Shown here: positions 7,511-14,461 of the stretch, one piece after another
Position numbering within the stretch: position 1 is the first letter of the stretch
Layout of the letters: every line of letters begins with the position of its first letter
Origin: JAQBDA01 sp041301185
GTDB taxonomy: Bacteria > Chloroflexota > Anaerolineae > Anaerolineales > UBA4823
Length of the DNA stretch: 15,150 nt
Assembly: GCA_041301185.1 (NCBI GenBank)
Contig: JBFYSV010000016.1
Coordinates: forward strand, 1-15,150
Direction of reading: 5' to 3'
Translations under genes and position numbers: made by a program
Notes under the pieces: model-generated
Databases searched by the model: none
What the model was told of the DNA's origin: nothing
What the model saw: only the letters and a program-made list of their open reading frames with translations

Positions 7511-8503
7511 ATGGAATATCGAAACCTTGGAAGATCCGGTTTGAAAGTCTCTGCCCTAAGCCTGGGTGCCTGGGTCACTTATGGCGGGCAGGTAGGCGAA
7601 GAAGTGGCTTATGAGTGCATGAAAGCCGCCTACGACGCGGGAGTAAATTTCTTTGATAACGCAGAGGCTTATGCCCATGGCAATGCCGAGAAGGTGATGG
7701 GCGCTGTGATCAAGAAGGCGGGCTGGAAACGCTCCGACCTGGTGATTTCTACCAAAATCTTCTGGGGAGGAGACGGGCCCAATGATAGCGGGTTATCCCG
7801 CAAACACCTCTTCGAAGGACTGGACGCGTCCTTGAAACGCCTGCAAATGGAGTATGTGGACCTGCTATTTTGCCACCGCCCGGATATCCATACCCCGGTT
7901 GAAGAAACCGTACGGGCAATGACGGATCTCATCCGCCAGGGAAAAGCGTTTTATTGGGGCACCAGTGAATGGAGCGCGGTACAGATCATGGAAGCCTATG
8001 CCATCGCGCGCCGCGAGCATTTAATCCCCCCTTTGATGGAACAGCCGGAATACAATATGTTTCACCGGGAGCGCTTTGAATCTGAGTACGCCAGGCTTTA
8101 TTCCGAGATCGGGCTGGGTACCACGATCTGGAGCCCGTTAGCAAGTGGCTTGCTAACCGGCAAATACAACGAAGGTATCCCGGAGGGGACACGGGGCAGC
8201 TTAAAAGGCTACGAGTGGCTCCGGGACGAATTTGAGAGCGAAGGAGCCAGGAAAAATATCCAGAAAGTCCACCAGTTGATGCCCATCGCCCAGGATTTAG
8301 GTTGCAGCATGGCTAAGCTGGCCCTGGCGTGGTGTTTGAAGAACCCAAATGTCAGCACCGTAATCACCGGAGCGTCCAGAGCAAAACAGGTCAGCGAGAA
8401 CATGGCTGCCCTGGAGATTGTGCCGAAACTAACTGGCGATGTAATGGAGCAGATCGAGGCGATCCTGGATAATAAACCTAAAGCTCAGCCCGACTATCGT
8501 TAA
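7511..8503 (+). CDS. Aldo/keto reductase, AKR6 (Kv-beta-like) family
   Basis: This NADPH-dependent oxidoreductase has 330 residues and a TIM-barrel fold. The opening MEYRNLGRSGLKVSALSLG is the typical AKR N-terminus. The catalytic tetrad is Asp49 and Tyr54 (DNAEAY), Lys82 (STK) and His122 (CHRPD). The segments WGTSEWSAVQIMEA, IWSPLASGLLTGKY and VITGASRAKQVSEN (around 340-400 codons downstream of the start of the gene's last third) are those of the AKR6/YghZ-type group related to voltage-gated potassium-channel beta subunits, where they bind NADP. The physiological substrate is unknown; small aldehydes or glyceraldehyde-phosphate-like compounds are common in this group. A CGGAG ribosome-binding site precedes the ATG by about 9 bases. 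It is the last plus-strand gene before convergent guaB. Confidence 0.92.
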   Translation: MEYRNLGRSGLKVSALSLGAWVTYGGQVGEEVAYECMKAAYDAGVNFFDNAEAYAHGNAEKVMGAVIKKAGWKRSDLVISTKIFWGGDGPNDSGLSRKHLFEGLDASLKRLQMEYVDLLFCHRPDIHTPVEETVRAMTDLIRQGKAFYWGTSEWSAVQIMEAYAIARREHLIPPLMEQPEYNMFHRERFESEYARLYSEIGLGTTIWSPLASGLLTGKYNEGIPEGTRGSLKGYEWLRDEFESEGARKNIQKVHQLMPIAQDLGCSMAKLALAWCLKNPNVSTVITGASRAKQVSENMAALEIVPKLTGDVMEQIEAILDNKPKAQPDYR

Positions 8504-8531
8504 GGCATTAATTACCCGGCCCGACATTTGG

Positions 8532-8564
8532 GGTGTATGGGATGGATAAAACTTCCCTTACACC
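8532..8564. terminator. Hairpin between convergent aldo/keto reductase and guaB genes
   Basis: GGTGTATGGGA (8532-8542) and TCCCTTACACC (8554-8564) pair at 10 of 11 positions, with one T-T mismatch and an 11-nt loop. The hairpin lies 28 bases after the reductase stop and 4 bases beyond the guaB stop, so it could end transcription from both sides. The pyrimidine run on the plus side (TTCTTC) is weak, so this is a moderate call. Confidence 0.45.
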
Positions 8565-8568
8565 TTCT

Positions 8569-10053
8569 TCATGTCTCTCCACGGCTCACCTGATAATTGG
8601 GAGCTTCTTTGGTGATGATCACATCATGCGGATGGCTTTCTATCAATCCGGCATTGGTGATCCGCACCATGCGGGTCCGGGTACGCAGGTCACCCAGGGT
8701 CGCTGCTCCCGCATAGCCCATGCCCGAGCGCAATCCCCCAATAAGCTGGTATACATAGTCGTGTAAAGGTCCTTTAAATGGCACCCGGCCTTCGATACCT
8801 TCTGGCACCAGCTTGCCGCTACCCTGCCCGCTGGCATAGCGATCACGCCCGTACCCTTGCATCGCCCCAAGGCTACCCATGCCGCGATACTCCTTAAACC
8901 TCCGCCCTTCATAAAGGACAACTTCACCCGGCGATTCGTCCAAACCCGCCAGCAAGCTTCCCAGCATGACCACATCTGCACCGGCAACGATGGCTTTGAC
9001 GATATCGCCGCTGAACTTAACCCCGCCATCTGCAATCACCGGCACGCCATATTTTCTGGCAACCTGCGCACACCGGTAGATTGCCGATACCTGGGGCATG
9101 CCAGCCCCGGAAATGACCCGAGTCGTGCAAATTGAGCCAGCTCCCACCCCAACTTTCACCGCCTGGGCTCCGGCCTCGATCAGAGACTCCATGCCTTCGG
9201 GTGTGACAACATTCCCGGCAATCACCGGCAAAGCCGGCCAATGGGCGTGAATGCGCTGGATTGCCGCGATGACTCCGGCAGAATGCCCGTGAGCTGTATC
9301 CACCACCACCAGATCGACATCCTCCTGGACAAGCAAGTCAACCCGCTGCTCCAGGTCCGCACCAACCCCAACCGCGGCACCCACCAGCAGCCTGCCCTGG
9401 CTATCTTTGGCTGCTTTTGGAAATTCACGCGCCTTCTGGATGTCCTTAACAGTGATCAAGCCTTTAATTACACCCTTTCCATCGACCAGGGGGAGCTTTT
9501 CAATCCGGTGTTTCTGGAGCAATCGCTTGGCTTCATCCAGCGTAATACCTACGGGTGCGGTAACCAGCATCTCATGCGTCATAAACTGGCTTACCGGTAG
9601 ATCGTAGTCGCTTTCATCCACAAAACGAATATCCCGGTTAGTCAAAATGCCAACCAGGCGCCCCTCAACATCCGTGACCGGCACGCCGCTAATATGGTAT
9701 GTGGACATAATCTCCTCAGCCTGGCGCAGAGGTGCGTCGGGAGGTAGTGTGATCGGTTCGACAATCATGCCGGATTGAGAACGCTTGACTTTCTCAACCT
9801 CGGCAGCCTGTCGATCAGGCGGCAAATTCCGGTGAACGATTCCAATGCCTCCCTCACGCGCCAGGGCAATGGCCAGGCGAGCCTCAGTTACCGTATCCAT
9901 CGCAGCAGATAGGAGAGGGATATTCAGCCGGATGTCTGGCGTTAGCTGGGCACTGACATCTGTCTGGTCGGGGAGGATCTCCGTAAATCCTGGCACAACG
10001 AGGACATCGTCAAATGTCAGCGCTTCAAATTCTTTGAATAAATCATCGTTCAT
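8569..10053 (-). CDS. guaB: Inosine-5'-monophosphate dehydrogenase
   Basis: This enzyme oxidises IMP to XMP with NAD, the committed step to GMP, in the cytoplasm. From the chosen ATG (10053) it has 494 residues, the standard length. The order is: N-terminal barrel part with ALTFDDVLVVPG (11-22), two CBS domains (about 98-150 and 156-212) that usually bind adenine nucleotides for regulation, then the rest of the barrel with VDTAHGHS (251-258), the catalytic loop GVGAGSICTTR with Cys309, DGGVKFSGD (342-350), GMGSLGAM (391-398) and the flap Arg-Tyr at 405-406. An upstream in-frame ATG at 10164 would add 37 residues overlapping purB. The internal ATG has AAAAGGA at good spacing and matches the family start. 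It begins 16 bases after the purB stop, so the two form an operon. Confidence 0.96.
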   Translation of the reverse strand: MNDDLFKEFEALTFDDVLVVPGFTEILPDQTDVSAQLTPDIRLNIPLLSAAMDTVTEARLAIALAREGGIGIVHRNLPPDRQAAEVEKVKRSQSGMIVEPITLPPDAPLRQAEEIMSTYHISGVPVTDVEGRLVGILTNRDIRFVDESDYDLPVSQFMTHEMLVTAPVGITLDEAKRLLQKHRIEKLPLVDGKGVIKGLITVKDIQKAREFPKAAKDSQGRLLVGAAVGVGADLEQRVDLLVQEDVDLVVVDTAHGHSAGVIAAIQRIHAHWPALPVIAGNVVTPEGMESLIEAGAQAVKVGVGAGSICTTRVISGAGMPQVSAIYRCAQVARKYGVPVIADGGVKFSGDIVKAIVAGADVVMLGSLLAGLDESPGEVVLYEGRRFKEYRGMGSLGAMQGYGRDRYASGQGSGKLVPEGIEGRVPFKGPLHDYVYQLIGGLRSGMGYAGAATLGDLRTRTRMVRITNAGLIESHPHDVIITKEAPNYQVSRGET

Positions 10054-10069
10054 GAATTGTCCTTTTAAA

Positions 10070-11476
10070 CTAAGCGGCGGAGTCCTGGTCTTCCAGAGCA
10101 GCCTGGATCGTAGCTGCCAGCTCACGGGCTCGGCGGGGAGCGTCTCCAAGATATTGGCTGGCATCCATCAGGTTGTGCAATTCTTCCGCTGTCAGGTAGC
10201 CAGCGATGTACTCGTCAGCTGCCAGGAGTTCAGCCAGCTTATTCTCACCACCCTCAGCCAGCTCCTGCCAGGCTGCCATCGCATTCGCTCGCAATCGCTC
10301 GTGCATCACCTGACGATCAGCGCCTGCCTTAACCAATGCCATGAGCACGCGTTCGCTGGCGGCAAAAGGCGCATACCTCGCCAGGTTGCGATCCATTGCA
10401 AGGAGATCGACCTGCAACCCATCCACCAGGCGGTATGTTGCGTGAAGCAGCTCATCAGCAATCAGAAACGCCTCGGGAAGCATCGTTCGCCGGTTAGCAG
10501 AATCGTCGAGCGTGCGCTCCAGCAGGGAATGAGCAGCGTTATCCCATGCCAGGCGAGGTATCTGCGCCAGGGCTCTCCCCAGCGAATCAATCTTTTCTGC
10601 CTGAATGGGGTTGCGTTTGAAAGGCATCGCCGAGGAACCCACTTGCTTACCGCCAAACGGCTCCGAAAGCTCGCCAATAGCAGGCGATTGGAGCAAACGC
10701 AGATCGAAGGCAAATTTGTATAGTGAGCCCCCCAAGCCAGCCAGAGCGCTCATTACCTGGTAATCCTGCTTGCGCGGGTAAGTCTGCGTGGTAACAGGGA
10801 AAAAGGGCAGACCCAGGCGAGTGGAGATCTTAGTCTCAAATTCGCCCAGACTATCTACCCCCAGCAGCTCTGCGTAGGCGGCGCTGGTACCAACCGCACC
10901 CTTAAAGCCTTTGCCGCGGATATGCCGCCGCGCTCGGCGTAGATCTTCCCAATCTAGCAATAAGTCTTGGGCATAGCTCGCCAGCCTGTATCCAAGGGTA
11001 GATGGCTCGGCTGGTTGCAGGTGAGTATAGGCAATGATGGGCAAGTCAGCCCATTGGGTGATTTTTTCAGAGAATTTCAGCAACAGGCGGGTTAGCTGTG
11101 CGAAGATGAGATCCAAAGACTGCCGAAGACGGATGGCATCGGCGTTGTCTTCGATATCCATCGAGGTGGCTCCAAGGTGCAGCGCGCCGCCACCCAGCGG
11201 GCATTGCTCTGCATAGGTTTTTAACTCCGCCATCAAATCATGATGGATTTCAGCTTCAATCTGTAATGCACGGGGTATATCAACTTCTTCCTGGTTCAAT
11301 CGCAACTGGTCTAATTGCTCGGGGGTTACCAGCCCATACTCCGCCTGGGTTTCAGCCAGAACAACCCAAATCCGCCGCCACAAGCGGCGTTTATTCGTCT
11401 CACTCCAGATCTGGCGCATTTCAACCGAAGCATAACGCCAGGTAAATGGAGATTGGTAAGTGTCATAATCGACCAT
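10070..11476 (-). CDS. purB: Adenylosuccinate lyase
   Basis: This enzyme of the fumarase/aspartase superfamily acts twice in purine synthesis: SAICAR to AICAR plus fumarate, and adenylosuccinate to AMP plus fumarate. It has 468 residues. Visible landmarks are HLGATSMDIEDN (100-111), the general-acid histidine region AYTHLQPAEPSTLG (149-162, His152), the KGAVGTSAAY segment (192-201) and the superfamily signature GSSAMPFKRNPI (280-291) holding the catalytic serine loop. The length and the SMDIEDN variant resemble the longer lyase group that includes the animal enzymes rather than the short Bacillus/Thermotoga type. A GGGGTGA ribosome-binding site stands about 5 bases before the ATG. It is the first gene of the purB-guaB operon, transcribed divergently from the kinase gene. 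Confidence 0.95.
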   Translation of the reverse strand: MVDYDTYQSPFTWRYASVEMRQIWSETNKRRLWRRIWVVLAETQAEYGLVTPEQLDQLRLNQEEVDIPRALQIEAEIHHDLMAELKTYAEQCPLGGGALHLGATSMDIEDNADAIRLRQSLDLIFAQLTRLLLKFSEKITQWADLPIIAYTHLQPAEPSTLGYRLASYAQDLLLDWEDLRRARRHIRGKGFKGAVGTSAAYAELLGVDSLGEFETKISTRLGLPFFPVTTQTYPRKQDYQVMSALAGLGGSLYKFAFDLRLLQSPAIGELSEPFGGKQVGSSAMPFKRNPIQAEKIDSLGRALAQIPRLAWDNAAHSLLERTLDDSANRRTMLPEAFLIADELLHATYRLVDGLQVDLLAMDRNLARYAPFAASERVLMALVKAGADRQVMHERLRANAMAAWQELAEGGENKLAELLAADEYIAGYLTAEELHNLMDASQYLGDAPRRARELAATIQAALEDQDSAA

Positions 11477-11509
11477 TGCTCACCCCAAATGCGCAAATCA
11501 TCAGACAAA

Positions 11510-11541
11510 ACTATACCACAACAACTATAGCTTATTTGCAA
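11510..11541 (-). promoter_or_regulatory. Possible purB-guaB promoter
   Basis: On the minus strand a TATAGT (-10-like, 11510-11515) lies about 34 bases upstream of the purB ATG, and TTGCAA (11536-11541) can serve as a -35 box with a longer than ideal 20-nt spacer. A second TATAGT occurs at 11524-11529. This is the only plausible promoter region for the purine operon, but the exact boxes are uncertain. Confidence 0.35.
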
Positions 11542-11575
11542 TTCTTTAAGGATTTTGTAGAATATTTGCATTTCT
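11533..11575 (+). repeat. Direct repeat TATTTGCAwTTCT, two copies 30 bp apart
   Basis: TATTTGCAATTCT (11533-11545) and TATTTGCATTTCT (11563-11575) match at 12 of 13 positions and start exactly 30 bases apart, close to three helical turns. Both lie in the 150-base divergent region between purB and the kinase gene. The second copy overlaps the -35 box of the kinase promoter and the first lies at the possible purB -35 box. A regulator binding both is conceivable; AT-richness makes chance also possible. Confidence 0.5.
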
Positions 11576-11594
11576 AAGCATTGCTGGCTATAAT
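11566..11594 (+). promoter_or_regulatory. Sigma70-like promoter of the kinase-phosphatase-VWA block
   Basis: TTGCAT (11566-11571) and a perfect TATAAT (11589-11594) are separated by exactly 17 bases. The predicted transcription start near 11601 leaves a leader of about 25 bases before the kinase ATG. The leader has no clear Shine-Dalgarno sequence, so translation initiation may be weak or SD-independent. Confidence 0.72.
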
Positions 11595-11626
11595 GGTACA
11601 ACATCATCTATGACCACAATTAACCT

Positions 11627-13525
11627 ATGTCAGAATTAGAGACTCACCGGATCACCCAAAGTATCGATCCAAATTCAGCCGCCAACCATGGCGAACATCT
11701 TGCTGCAGGTACAACCCTGACAAACCGCTACTTAATTCAAAATGTGGTTGGTATGGGCGGGATGGGCGCAGTCTACCGTGCTCGAGACTTGCACTTTCCA
11801 AATGTCGTCAAGCTGGTAGCCGTGAAAGAAATGATCATCCAGACCCGGGATGAGTTGGTGCGCAGCACGATCGTCAGGAACTTTGAGCGAGAGGCCAACC
11901 TGCTTGCCACCCTGGATCATCCAGCAATCCCGCGTATCTACGATTATTTCACCCATAACGACCGTTCTTACCTCATCCTGGAATATATCAACGGTAAAGA
12001 TCTGGAAGTCATCCTGGGTGAAACCGAAAGTTTTCTCTCGGAAGAAAGAGTGGTGCAATGGGGGATCGAACTCTGCGATGTGTTGAGCTATCTCCATAAC
12101 CATACTCCTGAGCCAATTATCTTCCGGGATATGAAGCCTTCCAACGTGATGATTAACCAGCACGGGCATGTGATGCTGATCGATTTTGGAATCGCAAAAC
12201 CCTTCCAGGGAGGGCAGCGCGGTACGATGATTGGCACGGAGGGCTACTCTCCCCCCGAGCAATATCGCGGAGAGGCCGGTCACCTGGCAGATATTTATGC
12301 TCTGGGCGCCACCATGCATCACTTGCTTACCCGCCGCGATCCACGCCTGGAGCCGCCCTTCTCCTTTGCCGAGCGCCCCATCCGCCAGATCAACCAGGCA
12401 GTCTCGAATGAAACCGAAAGTATCATCAATAAAGCATTGCTGTACGAACCGAAGGATCGCTTCGAGACCGCGGAGGAGATGAAAGAAGCGCTCTTACACG
12501 CCGCCCGAGATACAGGAATGCTCACCAAGATTGCCCTGACCAAAGCCGTCTCGCGCGTGGCTGGTGAAGCCACTAAACCGGTCTGGGAATTTGCCTGTGA
12601 GGATGAGATTCGCGGCACGCCGTCCTTTCATGATGGGATCATCTACATCGGCTCATACGATAATAACCTGTATGCGCTGAACGGGGCAACCGGTGAGTTC
12701 CTATGGAAATATCCAACCGAGGGCGGTATCGTCAGCCGGCCGGTGGTCTACGAGAATAATGTGTATTTTGGATCAGAAGACAAGCGCTTACACGCAATTA
12801 CTGCCCGCTTTGGGCGGCTCAATTGGATGTATTATACCGATGGCCCGATCCGCTCCTCGCCTCACATTGCGGAAGGGCATGTGATCATTGGCTCGGACGA
12901 CGCCCATCTGCATGCCATCAACACGATCAGCGGCAGGCGCGCCTGGCGAGCCGATTTGGGTGCCCCGGTACGCTCCACCCCACTGGTCCACACCGATCTG
13001 ATTTATGTTGGGACGGAGAGCGGCGATTTTTATTGCATGGATTTCCGCAGCACGATTAAGTGGCGGTTCAAGGCAAAACGCGCGATCACTTCTTCTCCCA
13101 TCATCGCCCAAGGAGTTGTCTATTTCGGGTCCGTCGATTCCACCCTGTATGCTCTCGATGCCCGCACGGGCTGGGTGATCTGGCGTTTTCGGTTGAACAA
13201 ACCCACCATCACAACCCCTTTCATCTCAGGGGATTACATTTTCATTGGATCGATAGACGGCACAATTCAATGTATCGACATGCGCCTGGCAAAGGACACG
13301 TGGACCTTCAACACTGAAAACCAGGTCACAGGGTCACCGATTATCTATAAAGATTCACTTTACTGCGGATCAGTAGATGGCTATTTATACTGCCTGGAGT
13401 ACCGCACAGGCCGCCTTCGCTGGAAGTTCCAGACACGGGGAGCGATTACCGGCACTCCCATCGCCGTTGACGATTTAGTGTATATCGGCTCAACGGATCA
13501 TCGTCTATACGCATTGCTTGCCTGA
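11627..13525 (+). CDS. Soluble Ser/Thr protein kinase with C-terminal eight-bladed PQQ-type beta-propeller
   Basis: This is a Hanks-type kinase of 632 residues. The kinase domain (about 35-295) has the glycine loop GMGGMGAV (42-49), Lys67 in VAVKE, Glu89 on the C-helix, the catalytic loop FRDMKPSN (166-173; Phe replaces the His of HRD, common in bacterial kinases), DFG (186-188) and PPE (209-211), so it should be active. From Trp320 on there are eight repeats with a strict period of about 40 residues: Gly-Ser/Thr pairs at 342, 382, 422, 462, 501, 541, 581 and 621, each followed by a YAL-like strand and a W-containing strand. The VWEF before repeat 1 can close the ring with the incomplete last repeat. 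No membrane helix separates the kinase and propeller, so both should be cytoplasmic. The PP2C gene follows after 32 bases. The propeller ligand is unknown. Confidence 0.93.
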   Translation: MSELETHRITQSIDPNSAANHGEHLAAGTTLTNRYLIQNVVGMGGMGAVYRARDLHFPNVVKLVAVKEMIIQTRDELVRSTIVRNFEREANLLATLDHPAIPRIYDYFTHNDRSYLILEYINGKDLEVILGETESFLSEERVVQWGIELCDVLSYLHNHTPEPIIFRDMKPSNVMINQHGHVMLIDFGIAKPFQGGQRGTMIGTEGYSPPEQYRGEAGHLADIYALGATMHHLLTRRDPRLEPPFSFAERPIRQINQAVSNETESIINKALLYEPKDRFETAEEMKEALLHAARDTGMLTKIALTKAVSRVAGEATKPVWEFACEDEIRGTPSFHDGIIYIGSYDNNLYALNGATGEFLWKYPTEGGIVSRPVVYENNVYFGSEDKRLHAITARFGRLNWMYYTDGPIRSSPHIAEGHVIIGSDDAHLHAINTISGRRAWRADLGAPVRSTPLVHTDLIYVGTESGDFYCMDFRSTIKWRFKAKRAITSSPIIAQGVVYFGSVDSTLYALDARTGWVIWRFRLNKPTITTPFISGDYIFIGSIDGTIQCIDMRLAKDTWTFNTENQVTGSPIIYKDSLYCGSVDGYLYCLEYRTGRLRWKFQTRGAITGTPIAVDDLVYIGSTDHRLYALLA

Positions 13526-13557
13526 GTACGCTCACTCAACTGGGGAGGTTATTGTCC

Positions 13558-14454
13558 GTGAAAGGATTCATCCAGAAAATTATCAGCCCAAACAAAAAAA
13601 CATCAGGCGAGGCGGAAACCACGCCTGTAATTCAAGAAACAGTCATTTCTGGCAACAAGCTAACCAAGACCAACCTGCAACCGCCTCAACTGTTAGCTGC
13701 CTGCGCCCAATCGGTTGGTGTTCAACGAGAACATAACGAAGATGCTCTGTTTGCCCTGACCACTACGCTGACCAGTGACCATTCCAATTTGCCGTTTGGG
13801 CTTTATATCGTGGCAGATGGGATGGGTGGTCACCAACATGGAGAAATCGCCAGCGGGATTGCGGTACGCTCCATGTCAAGTTATATGATCAGCAAGCTGC
13901 TGGTACCGTTGCTCAGTGTTAAACCGGTTACCCCAGAAAGCTCTTTGTCAGAGATCATGCAAACCGGTATCCACGAGGCACACCGGGCAATCACCCACCA
14001 GGTGCCAGGAGGTGGAACCACGCTAACTTCAGTGCTGGTCTTAGGCGAGCAGATGATCGTTGCCCATGTCGGCGATAGCCGAGCATACACAATAGACCTG
14101 CAGGGCAAGATGGAGACACTGACCCGCGATCATTCTCTGGTACAACGGCTGGTTGAATTGGGACAGATCAGCCGGGAAGAAGCTGCCATCCATCCCCAGA
14201 GGAACGTGGTATATCGCGCTTTGGGACAGGGAGAGCCATTTGACCCGGATATCAAGCGCATCCAGCTTCCTGAGCAAGGATATGTGTTAGTGTGTTCGGA
14301 TGGATTGTGGGGGGTGGTCCCTGAGAACGAAATTTCCAATCTGGTACTCAATTCAGCTACACTCGATATTGCCTGCCAGGCTATGATCGACGCTGCGAAC
14401 AGTGCTGGCGGTCCGGATAACATTACTGCAATCCTGATCCGCCTTCCAGGCTAG
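13558..14454 (+). CDS. PP2C-family (PPM) Ser/Thr protein phosphatase
   Basis: This is a cytoplasmic metal-dependent phosphoprotein phosphatase of 298 residues, likely to reverse the action of the kinase encoded just upstream. The PPM motifs are complete: REHNEDAL (57-64; Glu61, Asp62), VADGMGGH (85-92; Asp87, Gly88), GGTTLTSVLV (152-161), VAHVGDSRAY (168-177), TRDHSLVQRLVELGQI (189-204), CSDGLWG (246-252; Asp248) and GGPDNIT (284-290; Asp287). The first ~45 residues are a basic, low-complexity leader with no domain I recognise. GTG 13558 is preferred because GGGGAGG lies 9 bases upstream; TTG 13552, two codons earlier, has too short a spacing. The stop is 7 bases before the ATG of the J-domain/VWA gene, so the three genes look co-transcribed. 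Confidence 0.94.
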   Translation: MKGFIQKIISPNKKTSGEAETTPVIQETVISGNKLTKTNLQPPQLLAACAQSVGVQREHNEDALFALTTTLTSDHSNLPFGLYIVADGMGGHQHGEIASGIAVRSMSSYMISKLLVPLLSVKPVTPESSLSEIMQTGIHEAHRAITHQVPGGGTTLTSVLVLGEQMIVAHVGDSRAYTIDLQGKMETLTRDHSLVQRLVELGQISREEAAIHPQRNVVYRALGQGEPFDPDIKRIQLPEQGYVLVCSDGLWGVVPENEISNLVLNSATLDIACQAMIDAANSAGGPDNITAILIRLPG

Positions 14455-14461
14455 TTTTTCC

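Noticed and set aside
10054..10164. An N-terminal extension of guaB from an upstream ATG
   Set aside because: It overlaps the purB end, while the internal ATG at 10053 has a good AAAAGGA site and matches the normal IMP dehydrogenase start.
9845..10723. A 292-codon plus-strand open frame opposite guaB and purB
   Set aside because: It is antisense to two confidently identified enzymes, spans their junction, and its translation has no domain or repeat character.
12122..12145. Loss of the HRD histidine in the kinase as a sign of a pseudokinase
   Set aside because: Phe or Tyr at this position is common in active bacterial kinases, and Asp168, Lys170, Asn173, the DFG Asp and Lys67 are all present.
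11732..12322. A 196-codon minus-strand open frame opposite the kinase domain
   Set aside because: It is antisense to intact kinase motifs, with no recognisable protein features and no ribosome-binding site of note.
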